A DNA stretch of 64,000 bases from assembly GCF_902459465.1 (NCBI RefSeq), contig NC_047070.1, positions 558,001 through 622,000 on the forward strand, in the 5' to 3' direction. The notes beneath the pieces are model-generated. The model was not told the origin of the DNA, did not search any database, and worked only from the letters and a program-made list of their open reading frames with translations. Source of the DNA: Asterias rubens (Eukaryota > Echinodermata > Asteroidea > Forcipulatida > Asteriidae). Shown in pieces: positions 26,501 to 36,328 of this stretch (positions within the stretch are counted from its first letter, which is position 1; every line of letters starts with the position of its first letter). The position numbers and the translations under genes are program-made.

Positions 26501-29500
26501 GATGGGGGTATGTCGTCATGATCGAAGCAGTCTGTGGCTGTACATGGAATTATATAACCCTAACAAACTTACTGCATGCACACGCAAAACTCTCCATATA
26601 TGATACAGAGGGTGGGTAGGGGGATGGCACCCTCTTAGAGTAACTTGGTGAGAGTTCATATTCAATGTACAGCCACAGACCTACTTTGATTATGACAACA
26701 CAGCCCCTTTAAGTTTTATGATTTTCCAGCAAGTTAACATTCAGGCAAACTATTGTTGTTTGCCAGTGCTTGCTGTCAACAGTTTCAAAACAAACAACCA
26801 TGAAATAACAGCAATGATAATAAAAACAAAACAAAATTGGAAAGAAAGGTGATCCTTTATCAAATGTAATGTTCAGAAACTGTTATTCCTTTCTATAATA
26901 GCAACCTTGCATGCAACCAAGAACAAACAAATAATAAGCTCACCTTTTCTTGAGTTCATACATCTTTTGGAGCACATAGTACGAGTCAGGGGCCATGTAG
27001 TGATCTTCCTCTATAAGTAGCACCAGACCATTGTGGTTCTTAGTGACACCCAGACTCCCGAATACATGCTGCAGCTGTTGGTGTTGACAGAAAGAACATG
27101 CCAACATCAATACACTTATTTTACTCCAATGTTATCTTTTGGCTGAGACTCAAAGATTAACATACAATGAGAAATGATTGAACTATGGGGGAAGAGAAGT
27201 AAATTTGCAATGATTTTTTATGACAAAGTCTGATACAAGATTTGTAGAATGTGGCATATTCAATGGTGATCTTCATTATAGTGAATAGTCTCTGGCAATG
27301 CAGTGTGGACACCATTATGAAAGTCCCAGGGGAAATAGAAAGGCACTATTGACCTCATTGCCAGTCAATATATTATATGTACATACAATAGACCTTTCTA
27401 TACACCACAATTTGTATGGTGGACCTTGAACACCACCAACATTATATAACGATTTATTTGTTACCCAGTACGTCTTGTCTTTGTATTCTGTTGTGTTTTT
27501 CTCAGAAGCGCTTAGGGACATGTTTGATTTCTATGTGTTATGCGCTATATAAGAATGGTTAATTATTATTATTATTAACAGTTTTGGAAAAACTGTACCA
27601 TTTCCAACCAAACTGATACCAGGATCTGTACATTCCACTTTGTCAGTGCCTAGCCAGCAGGAAGTACAATATAGTTAGCTTGTCATTTTACTGGTTGATG
27701 AGCTTTTTCACCAGTCAATATTTCATATTTATAACACACCTCTTGCTTTTTCTGTATTCTGGTTGGCTGAAACACGGTCACGTGGGATGAACTAATATAG
27801 GCTAGTGATCGCGCGCGTGTTTTGCGGGAATAGTACCAGAGCGGGCACTAGTCTTTGCAAATAGTGCCCCCGGTAACAGCGCCCTCTCTTGACTTGAACC
27901 GTGAACAAACTACAAAATTCCTTTTTTTGTTCTTAGTTGACATTTTAAGACCGACCTATGTTATAAAACACATATTGACTGGCATAATTCGGTAACTAGT
28001 GTACGTCTATTCCCCCTCGGGCCTGTGAGTGACCAGAAGAGGGGCCTATTTCCCTCGGCCTTTGGCCTTTGGAAATAGGTCGCTCTTCTGGTCACTCAAA
28101 GTCCCTCGTGGGAATAGACGTATACTAGTAACCTCGTTGCCAGTCAATATGTGTATAAGAATATTCAACACTGAACGAGCCTGACCACTTGCAGGGAATT
28201 ATAACTGGTCCTCGGGTGTTTTAACTGGCATTTGGCCAGCGGACCACTAGTAAAGGAGAACGCTGTATAAATACATGTACATGTACGCTATGTTTGTAAT
28301 GGTACATTTGTTTTGGTAGCACTCTTTTCAGTGCTACAATGTGTAGCTAATTTTACATCTTTCAAAAATAAAGGATTTTTTATTTTTTTTTTCAGTGACA
28401 GCCACTTGTCTGGGCCTCTCTTTCGCACATTGAATTCAAACGCTCCCCTGGAGCTTAGCATATTGACACGCCGACAATAGTACAGACCAGAAAATACCCT
28501 GGTAGAGCGATTTGTATGAAATATGAAATGTGTATTGTATTGCGGCTTCCACATGAAAACAAGGGAATTAGTTGTTGTGGCAACAACTGGTTGTTAACTG
28601 ACAACAATGGCAAGTGGATTGAATGCAGACTTTATTTGAAAAACGACTTCCGTTTCGACTTCAGCAGAGTCTTTCTAAAAAAACTCTTTACAGGTGGATA
28701 ATTGGTGTAATTAAAGCATGAATTAAGCCTATCAAGATAACACATAGTAAAAATGGGTACTCATTGTATATTTTGTTAACTGCAAGGATTTGATGAACTA
28801 AAGGCCATCCAAGTTTGCTGGAAAAAAATTTCTGGGTGTCCAAATTGTTTATTTACAAAACATTTATACTAGTAAATGACATTTAAAACATGTCTCTACA
28901 TGTAAATTTAAAACAGGAATAGACACCCAGATAACCCTCTGGGTAACACTATTGTTTAAAACACTCAGGGCACTATTGGTAATTGTCAAAGACCAGTCTT
29001 CTCACTTGGTGTATCTCAACATATGCATAAAATAACAAACCTGTGAAAATTTGAACTAAATTGGTCGTCGAAGTTCGGGATAATAATGGAAGAAAAACAC
29101 CATTGTCACTCGAAGTTTTGTACTTTCAGATGCTTGATTTCGAGACCTCAAAATCTAATTCTGGGGTCTCGAAATCAAATTTGGTGAAAATTACTTCTTT
29201 CTCAATAACTAAGTTACTTCAGCATGTTCAGAGTGAGCCAATTCTCACAATGTTTTATACAATCAACAGCTTCCTTTTACTTGTTGCCAAGTAAGGTTTT
29301 ATGCTAATAATTATTTTATGTAATTACCAAGAGTGTCTACTGCCTTTAAGCATAATGCTACTCTATTGTATTTAAAGAAGATTTTAAATGTACACACTTC
29401 CAGAGCTGCCAGCCTTGTACTTTATAATTAACAGGGAATAGCAGTGTGATGGACTGCATGGTAATGACAGGGTTGGTGGTTGGCAGCTGTTAATGGACAG

Positions 29501-32500
29501 AGGCTAAAGGCAAGGTTCATTAACACTGGACAGCCACCAAGGTTATAACCACGCACACAGCGGCTAGCTAGTCAAACCATGCACTGGAATACCAGGTCAC
29601 CACACTGTTATTCCTATTAATAAATCCTTTAATAAAAACAGGGAAAGAGCATTTAACACATTTTTTGTAGAATTTTTCTTTTCATGGTCAAGGACCACTC
29701 TTTAGGCAGTTAAACTTTTCGCTTGGCACCCGATCTCTTTCCTTAAATCGTGATGTACATGTACATGTATGCATATTGTCAAAAACCAGACCACCTCATG
29801 AACTCTGACATTTACAAATGTAGCAATACATTGATTGGTGTTTGTGCATATCAGTTATCTTAAATGTATTTATTTTTAGAGCATTAATAATACTGTTGGA
29901 AGTCTACTCCATGTTACACTTACCTTCCAAAACCAATGATGTTTGGTCATGACAAAGCCAACCTCCCTATAATGCCCATACTTATCAGGGTGTTCCCAGT
30001 TAGTACACTTCAGTTTCTTGGCTCTGTGGAATAATAAATAAAGTGTCAAGAGTCAAGAATCCTTTTGACACCGTAATATAAATGACCTGTAAGATACAAT
30101 ACATATTAGGTAACACATGACAGGCCATTGTATATGTCATGTGAAACTTTGTATTGGCGCACAACCACAATGAGTAAACACTTCTTTTTTAAAGTAAAAT
30201 ATAAAACATTTATTACTGAAAATAATGGAGGAAATGTGGTTAGATTAAATGAAACCAGAAATCATCACAATACATAAATTTTAATTGGTTCAAATTAAAT
30301 GCCAAACGTCCACCATAAAAGTTGCACGGCTCAGCTACAATATTGGAGCAAATTTGGCAAAAGCTGTGACCTTTAAAATTCTTACTGGCCATGGGACGAT
30401 AAGGACAGGCAACAGACATAAATGAACTATACTGGGAATGAAATGTCCAGTATTGGATTTTGTAAAAATCCAGCAGGACTGGATGATTGAAAATGTTCAA
30501 TTCGGTGAAGTACAGTTTTACACACATTGAAAGATAGGTATAACTTCAGGGTATGAAATATGTAAAAGTTAATAACATTGAACATTGTTTGAGGACGGAC
30601 AGGTGATATAAGCTCCTTGAAGAATCGGAAGTTGACAAGCTGGCTCCTGAGGCGAATTGGAGGGCCAATTGAGGGGAGCTAATTTATGTACATGGGCATT
30701 AAAGGAACACGTTGCCTTGGATCAGACGAGTTTGTCTATAAAAAGCATTAGAAAAAGTTTGTTATGAACTGCATGGTTAGAAAGATGTTTTAAAAGTAGA
30801 ATATAATGATTTACACAAGTATCACTCAAAGTTACACGGTTTTCCCTTTACGTCGCGAACTACATGTAACACGGTCGGCCATTTATGGGGGTCAAAAATT
30901 TGACTCCCATAAATGGCCGACCGTATTAGTCGACGAGGTAAAAAGAAAACCACGCAATTTCGAAGCATATTTGTGTAGATCATTGTATTCCACTTTTACA
31001 ACATCTTTCTACCCTCATGCATTTTATAACAAGTGGTTATGGAATGCTTTTCAAAGACCAACTTGCCCAATCCAAGGCAATGTGTTCCTTTAAAGCAAGT
31101 CATATGTTTTACTAAATAACTCAAACTTCTCTAGCAACTAGCACATGCTCATTATTAAGCTTGGGAACATGTGGCATTATGTGTACACCATCTTTTCATG
31201 TGTTTGTAAGTGATGCTAACACATGTTATTATTTGTGGTTTATTAAAAATCGAGCTTGCTGCCACACAAAAAATTGCATTGAATTGTACATAAAATACAA
31301 ATAGTGATAATAATGTAATTTATTACTTCCGTGCAACAGTTTCACAGCTGTTTCGTAAAGAGCATGCATTAAAGGGAAGGTACGTATTGTGTACACGTTT
31401 GGTAATTACTCAAAACAAATATTAATTTAAAAACTGATTTGGTAACGAGCATTGGTGAGCTGTTGATAGTATAAAACATTGTGGGAAACGACTCCCTCTG
31501 AAGCAACGTTGTTTTTGAGAAAGAAGTAATTTCTCACTAAAATATTAAAAGACTTCTAGCTAGAAGTCTTTTATTCCTATCTAAAATCACGCAAATTCGT
31601 CCAACAAGGGTGTTTTTTCTTTCATCATTTTCTCGCAACTTCGATGACCAATTGAGCCCAAATTTTCACAGGTTTGTTATTTTTATGCTTATGATGGGAT
31701 ACACCCAGAGAGAAGACTGGTCTTTGACAGTTACCAAACGTGTACAGTGCCTTTAAAGACAGTTGCACACATGTATGCATGCAAAAAGTCTACACTTATT
31801 CACCCTGTGTGCCAATACTGGCATGTGCCTTTAGTGAACAGCAAAATAGATTATGATAGTGAATGGACCGGCAACAAATTCAGCTCTTGTTCATGATTAA
31901 AGATCGTTTTAGTAACATACATTGTTTAACATTAATTTTGTGTTCTTCATCATGTATGTCAAGCACTGGTAGACTCCGGACTTACCCAAAGTCCTCTGGC
32001 ATGTCTGGGAAAGAACAAACCTATACGTACCGAGTGGGATTGCAACCCTCAACCTTTGCCATTCTAGGGCAGATGTCTTATCACTACACCATCGTATTTC
32101 TTCACTTTCATATCACTCAGAATGATACTAATGGTATCTGGGATACACATGGAATTGAAAGCATTCTGAGACTCTGTACTTTGATTTAAGCTGGATTCCA
32201 AATGTACTTACTCATCTCTTTTCATATCTCGCTTGCAGTCACCAGGATCCAGTCCCGGAAATTCACTCTCGTAGACTTGTAATAAATACGGGTAAAAAAC
32301 TTGCATAGACTGCAAGAAAACAGATGGAAGATTGGAATAAATGAAACAAAATGAAACCATAAATGCAATTAGATCCGTGTAGTTCCTGAAACTGAACACC
32401 ATCAGTATCAGCAACTAAGGTTTTGGCTTTGAGTTTAGCCAAGCATTCGAAATTGGGTACACAGCAAGAAGGTTCATCAACCAATCATGAAAGGAATTTG

Positions 32501-33380
32501 ATACTCTCACAAGCCGCAAACAGTACTTTCGCCCAAGAATTGCACATTCCAAAATGATGTATTATTACTATTACAGATGGCTTACTTTACACTGTGTGAC
32601 GCCAAGTGGGAAGTATTAACAAATAGGATTTGTTGTTTATGAACATGTTCTTTTTTTTATCATAAACAAATAAAACTTCTGCAAACAAAGTCCATCCGTC
32701 TGTAACGCTTTTTGTACTATAATATGTGCATGGACAACTATAATTTGGGAAGAAAAGAGGGGAAAGAGGGCGTTGAGGAATGTGAAAGCAGAAAAAAATA
32801 CAAAAATAATTTGTACCTGACAAAAGTCAACAGTTTTAATCAAAGCGTTGATCTCCTCATCGTAGTAATCATGACTAAAGATGATCAGCGCATCTCCAAT
32901 ACCACGCACTTTACGTAACGAGTTAATGAGATATCGTAAATACTCCAGTCTTTTATGCACCATTACTAGGAGTACTATGCTTTCATTGGACCGCGATGGA
33001 AACCGAGCGAGGTTGTGCACCTCCTCCTTGCTGTTAATGTCTAAGGCAGCTTGCCTGATTCGTTCACTATCACCTGTCCTGTTAGTTCTGACATTCACAG
33101 GGTTATGAGGCACATCGTTAAGAACCTTGTTTTTCTTTACTACTTCAATCGGAGATTGCACAATGACACTGTTCCCCTTTTTCTCAACGTCTTTGATTTC
33201 CGGAACTTCGGGCGGATGGGGTACCGGTGGTTCCGGTTGAATGGGGTTACGAATTTGTTCTGGAATGGCGTTGTGATCTCCCTGGTTCCCTGTGTTGAAA
33301 TCCATTGAAACCTTGTAGACGGTGAATGTTACGAGGCATATCATAGCCATCATGACTTTATGGAATCTCCGGAACCTCAT
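17378..33380 (-). CDS. MGAT2: alpha-1,6-mannosyl-glycoprotein 2-beta-N-acetylglucosaminyltransferase (GlcNAc-TII), complete, 8 exons
   Basis: Golgi type II membrane enzyme that adds beta-1,2-GlcNAc to the alpha-1,6-mannose arm, the step that turns hybrid N-glycans into complex ones. Coding exons on the minus strand, in order: 33380-32817, 32309-32212, 30023-29924, 27074-26944, 25385-25310, 22536-22447, 18530-18406, 17597-17378. All introns are GT-AG and phases join exactly (1404 nt, 467 aa; human protein about 447 aa). A short basic N-terminus (MRFRRFHK) leads into a hydrophobic signal anchor at about residues 9-26, then a variable stem. The catalytic domain shows LEYLRYLINSLRK, the metal-binding EEDHYMAPD (EED at 276-278), HNMGMAL, YDDYNWDWTLQY (358-369), CGIHHKGKC, and the C-terminal NGGWGDVRDH. 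The start is the ATG at 33380; the frame stays open upstream but only a GTG lies there. The vertebrate coding region is, from memory, a single exon, so this split structure is notable. A possible polyadenylation signal lies near 17206-17211. Confidence 0.96.
17682..17898. repeat. MITE in MGAT2 intron 7, GGTTTGCGGTAACACCATG ends
   Basis: GGTTTGCAGTAACACCATGT at the left and the inverted ACATGGTGTTACCGCAAACC at the right define a 217-bp element. Relatives: 51725-51888, 42787-43199 and a single end at 14572. An internal 40-bp direct duplication contains AAGAGTTGAAACCAACGATT (17769 and 17816). Confidence 0.7.
18030..18106. repeat. Half MITE, GGTTCATACTTCCTGCG family
   Basis: Right end GCATTCGCAGGAAGTATGAA with CCGGTA, as in 53092-53254; the left end is degraded. 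MGAT2 intron 7. Confidence 0.5.
18406..18530 (-). CDS. MGAT2: MGAT2 coding exon 7 (YDDYNWDW block)
   Basis: Encodes EFCKYDDYNWDWTLQYISVN and on to PRIFHIGE. This is the most conserved catalytic block of the family. The codon for the next Cys is split TG|T across intron 7. Confidence 0.95.
18531..22446 (-). other. MGAT2 intron 6
   Basis: 3.9 kb without a gene. Holds a MITE at 19124-19299 with ends like those of 53092-53254, and degenerate AT-rich tandem repeats from about 21,140 to 22,390 (units near 95 bp and 220 bp; the GCAGCCTGTGAACAAAATTC block recurs at about 22123 and 22343). The rest shows nothing recognisable. Confidence 0.7.
19124..19299. repeat. MITE, GGTTCATACTTCCTGCG family
   Basis: Left TTCAGACTTCCTGCGAAAG and right CATTCGCAGTAAGTATGTAC are diverged inverted copies; interior GGCGTCAC matches the copy near 18,070. 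MGAT2 intron 6. Confidence 0.55.
22447..22536 (-). CDS. MGAT2: MGAT2 coding exon 6
   Basis: Encodes VDVLQWYSSKHNMGMALDRS then TWQRLQPCVK, matching human VDVKTWKSTEHNMGLAL. 90 nt, phase 0 at both ends; acceptor ttgtag, donor gtacgt. Confidence 0.94.
22650..22965 (-). repeat. Retroposon 3'-end-like dispersed repeat
   Basis: Carries TATAAGGCGCACTTTACCG, paralleling GTAAGGCGCACTTTCTCTG at 54,101, followed by similar GTGTTCTCAG/GTGTTTTAAG text. Shared motif and AT-rich tail suggest copies of one non-LTR-mobilised family, minus strand. Confidence 0.45.
23888..24437 (+). repeat. 43-bp minisatellite in MGAT2 intron 5
   Basis: About 13 near-identical 43-bp units starting GGATTGGACCGATTTATGGG, with two degenerate units upstream from about 23,840. 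Because 43 is not a multiple of 3 and the unit lacks stops, all three plus frames are open for 170-210 codons; these are not genes. Confidence 0.93.
24471..24682 (+). repeat. 53-bp x 4 tandem repeat
   Basis: Four near-identical copies of a unit with TTTCTCTATGACAACATTAC and GGGTGTCATTTCTAACCATG, directly after the 43-bp array in MGAT2 intron 5. Confidence 0.9.
25310..25385 (-). CDS. MGAT2: MGAT2 coding exon 5
   Basis: Encodes NCPECDILTLGTYDKTRKY then KNRADM, matching human ECPECDVLSLGTY. The donor gtaagt follows ATG directly. Confidence 0.94.
26510..26702. repeat. MITE-like inverted repeat in MGAT2 intron 4
   Basis: GTCTGTGGCTGTACAT near 26530 is inverted as ATGTACAGCCACAGAC near 26670, with extended weaker pairing (GTCATGATCGAAGCAG / CTACTTTGATTATGAC). 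Confidence 0.6.
26944..27074 (-). CDS. MGAT2: MGAT2 coding exon 4 (metal-binding EED)
   Basis: Encodes residues 255 onward, including LVLLIEEDHYMAPDSYYVLQ. The EED is the DXD-like Mn2+/UDP-GlcNAc binding site of the family. Acceptor caacag, donor AAAAG|gtgagc, ends in phase 2. Confidence 0.95.
27480..27580 (+). repeat. Non-LTR/SINE 3' tail with (ATT)n
   Basis: GTTATGCGCTATATAAGAAT followed by an ATT microsatellite, the typical 3' terminus of CR1/L2-type retroposons. A similar end (GGCGCTTTATAAGC, then ATT repeats) lies at 47,517-47,575. Confidence 0.5.
27968..28154. repeat. 187-bp inverted-repeat element
   Basis: Arms pair ACACATATTGACTGGCATAA with its diverged complement ending CAGTCAATATGTGT, and GTACGTCTATTCCC with GGGAATAGACGTATAC, around an inner palindrome with CCAGAAGAG / CTCTTCTGG. 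MGAT2 intron 3. Confidence 0.7.
28197..28265. repeat. Dispersed repeat shared with 52562-52633
   Basis: ACTGGTCCTCGGGTGTTTTA with TTGGCCAGCGGAC recurs at 52562-52633. Two copies in one window suggest an abundant family; ends not defined. Confidence 0.5.
28960..29345. repeat. TTAA-flanked MITE, family A
   Basis: Flanked by TTAA (28956-28959 and 29346-29349). Ends GGCACTATTGGTAATTG and TTACCAAGAGTGTCTACTGC are inverted. In MGAT2 intron 3. Confidence 0.7.
29924..30023 (-). CDS. MGAT2: MGAT2 coding exon 3
   Basis: Encodes AKKLKCTNWEHPDKYGHYRE then VGFVMTKHHWFWK. The GHYRE and TKHHWxWK motifs are hallmarks of GlcNAc-TII. Acceptor ccacag, donor gtaagt. Confidence 0.95.
30703..31089. repeat. TTAA-flanked MITE, family B
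   Basis: TTAA at 30699-30702 and 31090-31093. Terminal inverted repeats AGGAACACGTTGCCTTGGAT and ATCCAAGGCAATGTGTTCCT. An internal hairpin pairs GGTCGGCCATTTATGGG with its complement (30871-30924). MGAT2 intron 2. Confidence 0.8.
31373..31752. repeat. TTAA-flanked MITE, family A (diverged)
   Basis: TTAA at 31369-31372 and 31753-31756; interior shares ACGACTCCCTCTGAAGC and the TTTTCACAGGTTTGTTATTT block with the copies at 34.6-36.3 kb. MGAT2 intron 2. Confidence 0.7.
31985..32097 (-). repeat. tRNA-like SINE relic
   Basis: On the minus strand an A-box-like TAGTGATAAGA and a B-box-like GGGTTGCAATCCC at tRNA spacing. MGAT2 intron 2, just before exon 2. Confidence 0.45.
32212..32309 (-). CDS. 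MGAT2: MGAT2 coding exon 2
   Basis: Encodes SMQVFYPYLLQVYESE and FPGLDPGDCKRDMKRDE, matching the LQVFFPF / EFPGSDPRDCPRD block of the family. Acceptor ttgcag, donor gtaagt, ends in phase 2. Confidence 0.95.
32817..33380 (-). CDS. MGAT2: MGAT2 coding exon 1
   Basis: Residues 1-188: cytosolic tail, signal anchor, stem region and start of the catalytic domain (IIFSHDYYDEEINALIK). It ends ...TVDFCQ in phase 0 at donor CAG|gtacaa. Confidence 0.95.
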
Positions 33381-34260
33381 TATGAAGTCAGGGTTCTTTA
33401 GTACGTGATGTGGAGAAAACACTTCACTCTCATCACCTACCGATGATCCTCAGTGACACCGGCTAAATCCTGGAGATAAAGAATCAGGAAGAAATTGTTA
33501 ATTAGTAAGTGGCACATGAAACTAATGACTCATTAACTGCATTCAATCTAACACATTGAGTTTGTGTTCATAACACCTTCCTCAAAGTAATTACTTACCG
33601 AATTGCATATTATACATAGAGTGTTTGTACATCTACTTACAATGAACATTATAACAACTGTACAACGACGTCTGTAAAAGCAATCATGGTGGTGTCATTT
33701 TACTAACCTAACCAATTCTAACAGGACATTATTATTCAGAGTAATGTACATACATGGAAGCCACTTCCAATCTATATATTGTTCACCAATAATCAATCAT
33801 TTCATTCCACAACACATACATGTAGACAAATGCATTCCCCCCCTGGGTAAATTAGTCCAACTAAATTTAATGCATCCAACTGCTTACTTACATACACCTG
33901 GCTAACTATAATTGTATTCAATGCACAGCTGTTCAGTTAATCTTAGTACATTTCTGCCTCTAAAGTCTGTACAAGTATGTAGCTGATTTAATAGCTGAAC
34001 TTAAGGTTCCAGGAAACCTCCACTACAGTAGGCCTACATGTACAGTACAGTTACTAGTTCTGTAGCTCAGAAACACCACAGGCCAGAAATATTGTTAACA
34101 AAATATTTCTTTGTTATGTTGAACTTCTAGGAGAGGTTTGTATTGAAATGCTGCGTTGTCATGGATGTGTTTGGAAAAGCACAAGTCAGGGGGGCCATTT
34201 TTGGTTGGGGTGGCGGTTACTTCAATGTGAGAAAGTACTAATGTACTTGACTAAATGCTG
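33381..34260. other. Upstream of MGAT2 start codon
   Basis: Should include the MGAT2 5' UTR and promoter, but I see no decisive TATA, CpG-rich core or upstream exon. Nothing else recognised. Confidence 0.5.
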
Positions 34261-34497
34261 CAACTACTGGACCGTGACCCAGTTAGTATTGCAAACCCTG
34301 AAATACGTACATCCTGATGCAACTACTGGACTGTGACCCAGCTAGTATTGCAAACCCTGAAATACGTACATCCTGATGCAACTACTGGACTGTGACCCAG
34401 CTAGTATTGCAAACCCTGAAATACGTACATCCTGATGCAACTACTGGACTGTGACCCAGTTAGTATTGCAAACCCTGAAATACGTACATCCTGATGC
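34261..34497 (+). repeat. 59-bp x 4 tandem repeat
   Basis: Units start CAACTACTGGACTGTGACCC at 34261, 34320, 34379 and 34438, nearly identical, ending in ACGTACATCCTGATG. Confidence 0.92.
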
Positions 34498-34599
34498 GCC
34501 TGGGTAATCAAGTTATAAAACACTTACTACTTTTATTCATAAGTAAATCAATCAATCAGTATTTTATATCCACTCAATCAAACAATAATACATGGTTAA

Positions 34600-34990
34600 A
34601 GGCAATGGACAGACACTATTGGTATTTACTCAAAATAATTATTAGCACAAACCTTACTTGGTAACGAGTAATGGGGAGGGTGGTAGTGTAAAACAGTGTG
34701 AGAAACAGCTCCCTCTGAAGTAATGTATACGTAGTTTTCGAGAAAGAAGTTATTTTCCATGAATTTGATTTTGAGACCTCAGATTGAGAATTTGAGGTCT
34801 CGAAATCAAGCATTTGAAAGCACACAACTCTGTGTGACATTGACAAGGGTGTTTTTTCTAGCATTATTATCTCACAACTAAAACGACCAATTGAGCTCAA
34901 ATTTTCACAGGTTTGTTATTTTATGCATATGCTGAGATACAGCAAGTGAGAAGACTGGTCTTTGACAATGACCAATAGTGTCCAGTGTCT
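34600..34990. repeat. TTAA-flanked MITE, family A
   Basis: TTAA at 34596-34599 and 34991-34994; AGGCAATGGACAGACACTAT at one end, AGTGTCCAGTGTCT at the other. An internal palindrome joins TTTTGAGACCTCAGATTG to AATTTGAGGTCTCG. Confidence 0.8.
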
Positions 34991-35356
34991 TTAAATATAC
35001 AGAATAGGAGGAGATTAAGTGGTGAGGGTCTCTAAAAAGCAAAGCTTATCAAGTAGAGACCTCAATGACATGTGTACCCCTGTAGCTTAAATGATGTACA
35101 ACTATGACTGTACTTGTATCTTTGTAAAGGTTAGAAAGTCTACTTATGTCAATTGTTAGCTGCACAAATATTGCTGTACACATAATGTACTGTCAGCTGC
35201 AACCATGTATGTAAACCATTGCAATTCATTATTTACCATTCAGTGTGCACAACACTTTGTCCAGTCTAAATATTTTGCTATTAAGATGTAAACATGAAAT
35301 AGTTCTGTAGTATCAGGCATCATCACAGACTGTCAATCAAAACGATCACAGCTTAA

Positions 35357-35735
35357 AGGCAGTGGACACTATTAGTAATTAGTCAAAAATAATTATTAGC
35401 ATAAAACCTTACTTGGTAACGAGTAATGGGGAGAGGTTGATAGTATAAAACATTGTGAGAAACGGCTCCCTCTGAAGTGACGTAGTTTTCGAGAAAGAAG
35501 TAATTTTCCACGAATTTGATTTCGAGACCTCAAGTTTAGAATTTGAGGTCTCGAAATCAAGCATCTAAAAGCACACAACTTCGTGTGGCAAGGGTGTTTT
35601 TTCTTTCATAGTTATCTCGCATCTCCGACGACCAATCGAGCTCAAATTTTCACAGGTTTGTTATTTTATGCATATGTTGATATACATCAAGTGAGAAGAC
35701 TGGTCTTTGAAAATTACCAATAGTGTCCACTGTCT
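35357..35735. repeat. TTAA-flanked MITE, family A (best-preserved copy)
   Basis: TTAA at 35353-35356 and 35736-35739. Ends AGGCAGTGGACACTATTAGT and CAATAGTGTCCACTGTCT are inverted copies. Interior palindrome around TTTCGAGACCTCAAG / GAGGTCTCGAAATC. Confidence 0.85.
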
Positions 35736-35948
35736 TTAATAAGTGCGTACAAATAGCACTTGTAACTCAGAACTACATTCAACCAGAATCATTTTGAACA
35801 AGATATTTCTTGGTTTATAATATTTGTTTAAAAGATTTTAGGGAGAGGACAATTGTAATTGAACAACTTTAACATGTTTAGGGAAAATACCAGTCAGCAG
35901 TCATTACCTTGGTATCTTTAAAATGTCCAAGAAGAAGAGAAACATTAA

Positions 35949-36328
35949 AAGGCAGTGGACACTATTGGTAATTACTCCAAATAATTATTAGCATAAAACC
36001 TTTCTTGGTGACGAGTAATGGGGAGAGGTTGATGGTATAAAACATTGTGAGAAACGGCTCCCTCTGAAGTGCCATAGTTTTTGAGAAGGAAGTAATTTTC
36101 CACGAATTTGTTTTCGAGACCTCAGATTTAGAACTTGAGGTCTCGAAATCAACCATCTAAATGCACACAACTTCGTATGACAAGGGTGTTTTTTTCTTTC
36201 AGTATTATCTCGCAAGTTCGATGACCGATTGAGCTCAAATTTTCACAGGTTTGTTATTTTATGCATATGTTGAGATACACCAACTGTGAAGGCTAGTCTT
36301 TGACAATTACCAATAGTGTCCACTGCCT
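35949..36328. repeat. TTAA MITE, family A
   Basis: Left TTAA 35945-35948; right site mutated to CTAA. Ends GGCAGTGGACACTATTGG and CCAATAGTGTCCACTGCC. Same orientation as the 35.4-kb copy about 0.6 kb away. Confidence 0.8.

Larger units (their letters stand above)
27075..29923 (-). other. MGAT2 intron 3
   Basis: 2.85 kb without a gene, mostly mobile DNA: a retroposon tail (27480-27580), an inverted repeat (27968-28154), a dispersed repeat (28197-28265) and a TTAA-flanked MITE (28960-29345). Confidence 0.7.

Noticed and set aside
33381-33422. Longer MGAT2 N-terminus starting at 33422
   Set aside because: The codon there is GTG; the ATG at 33380 matches the conserved MRFR start.
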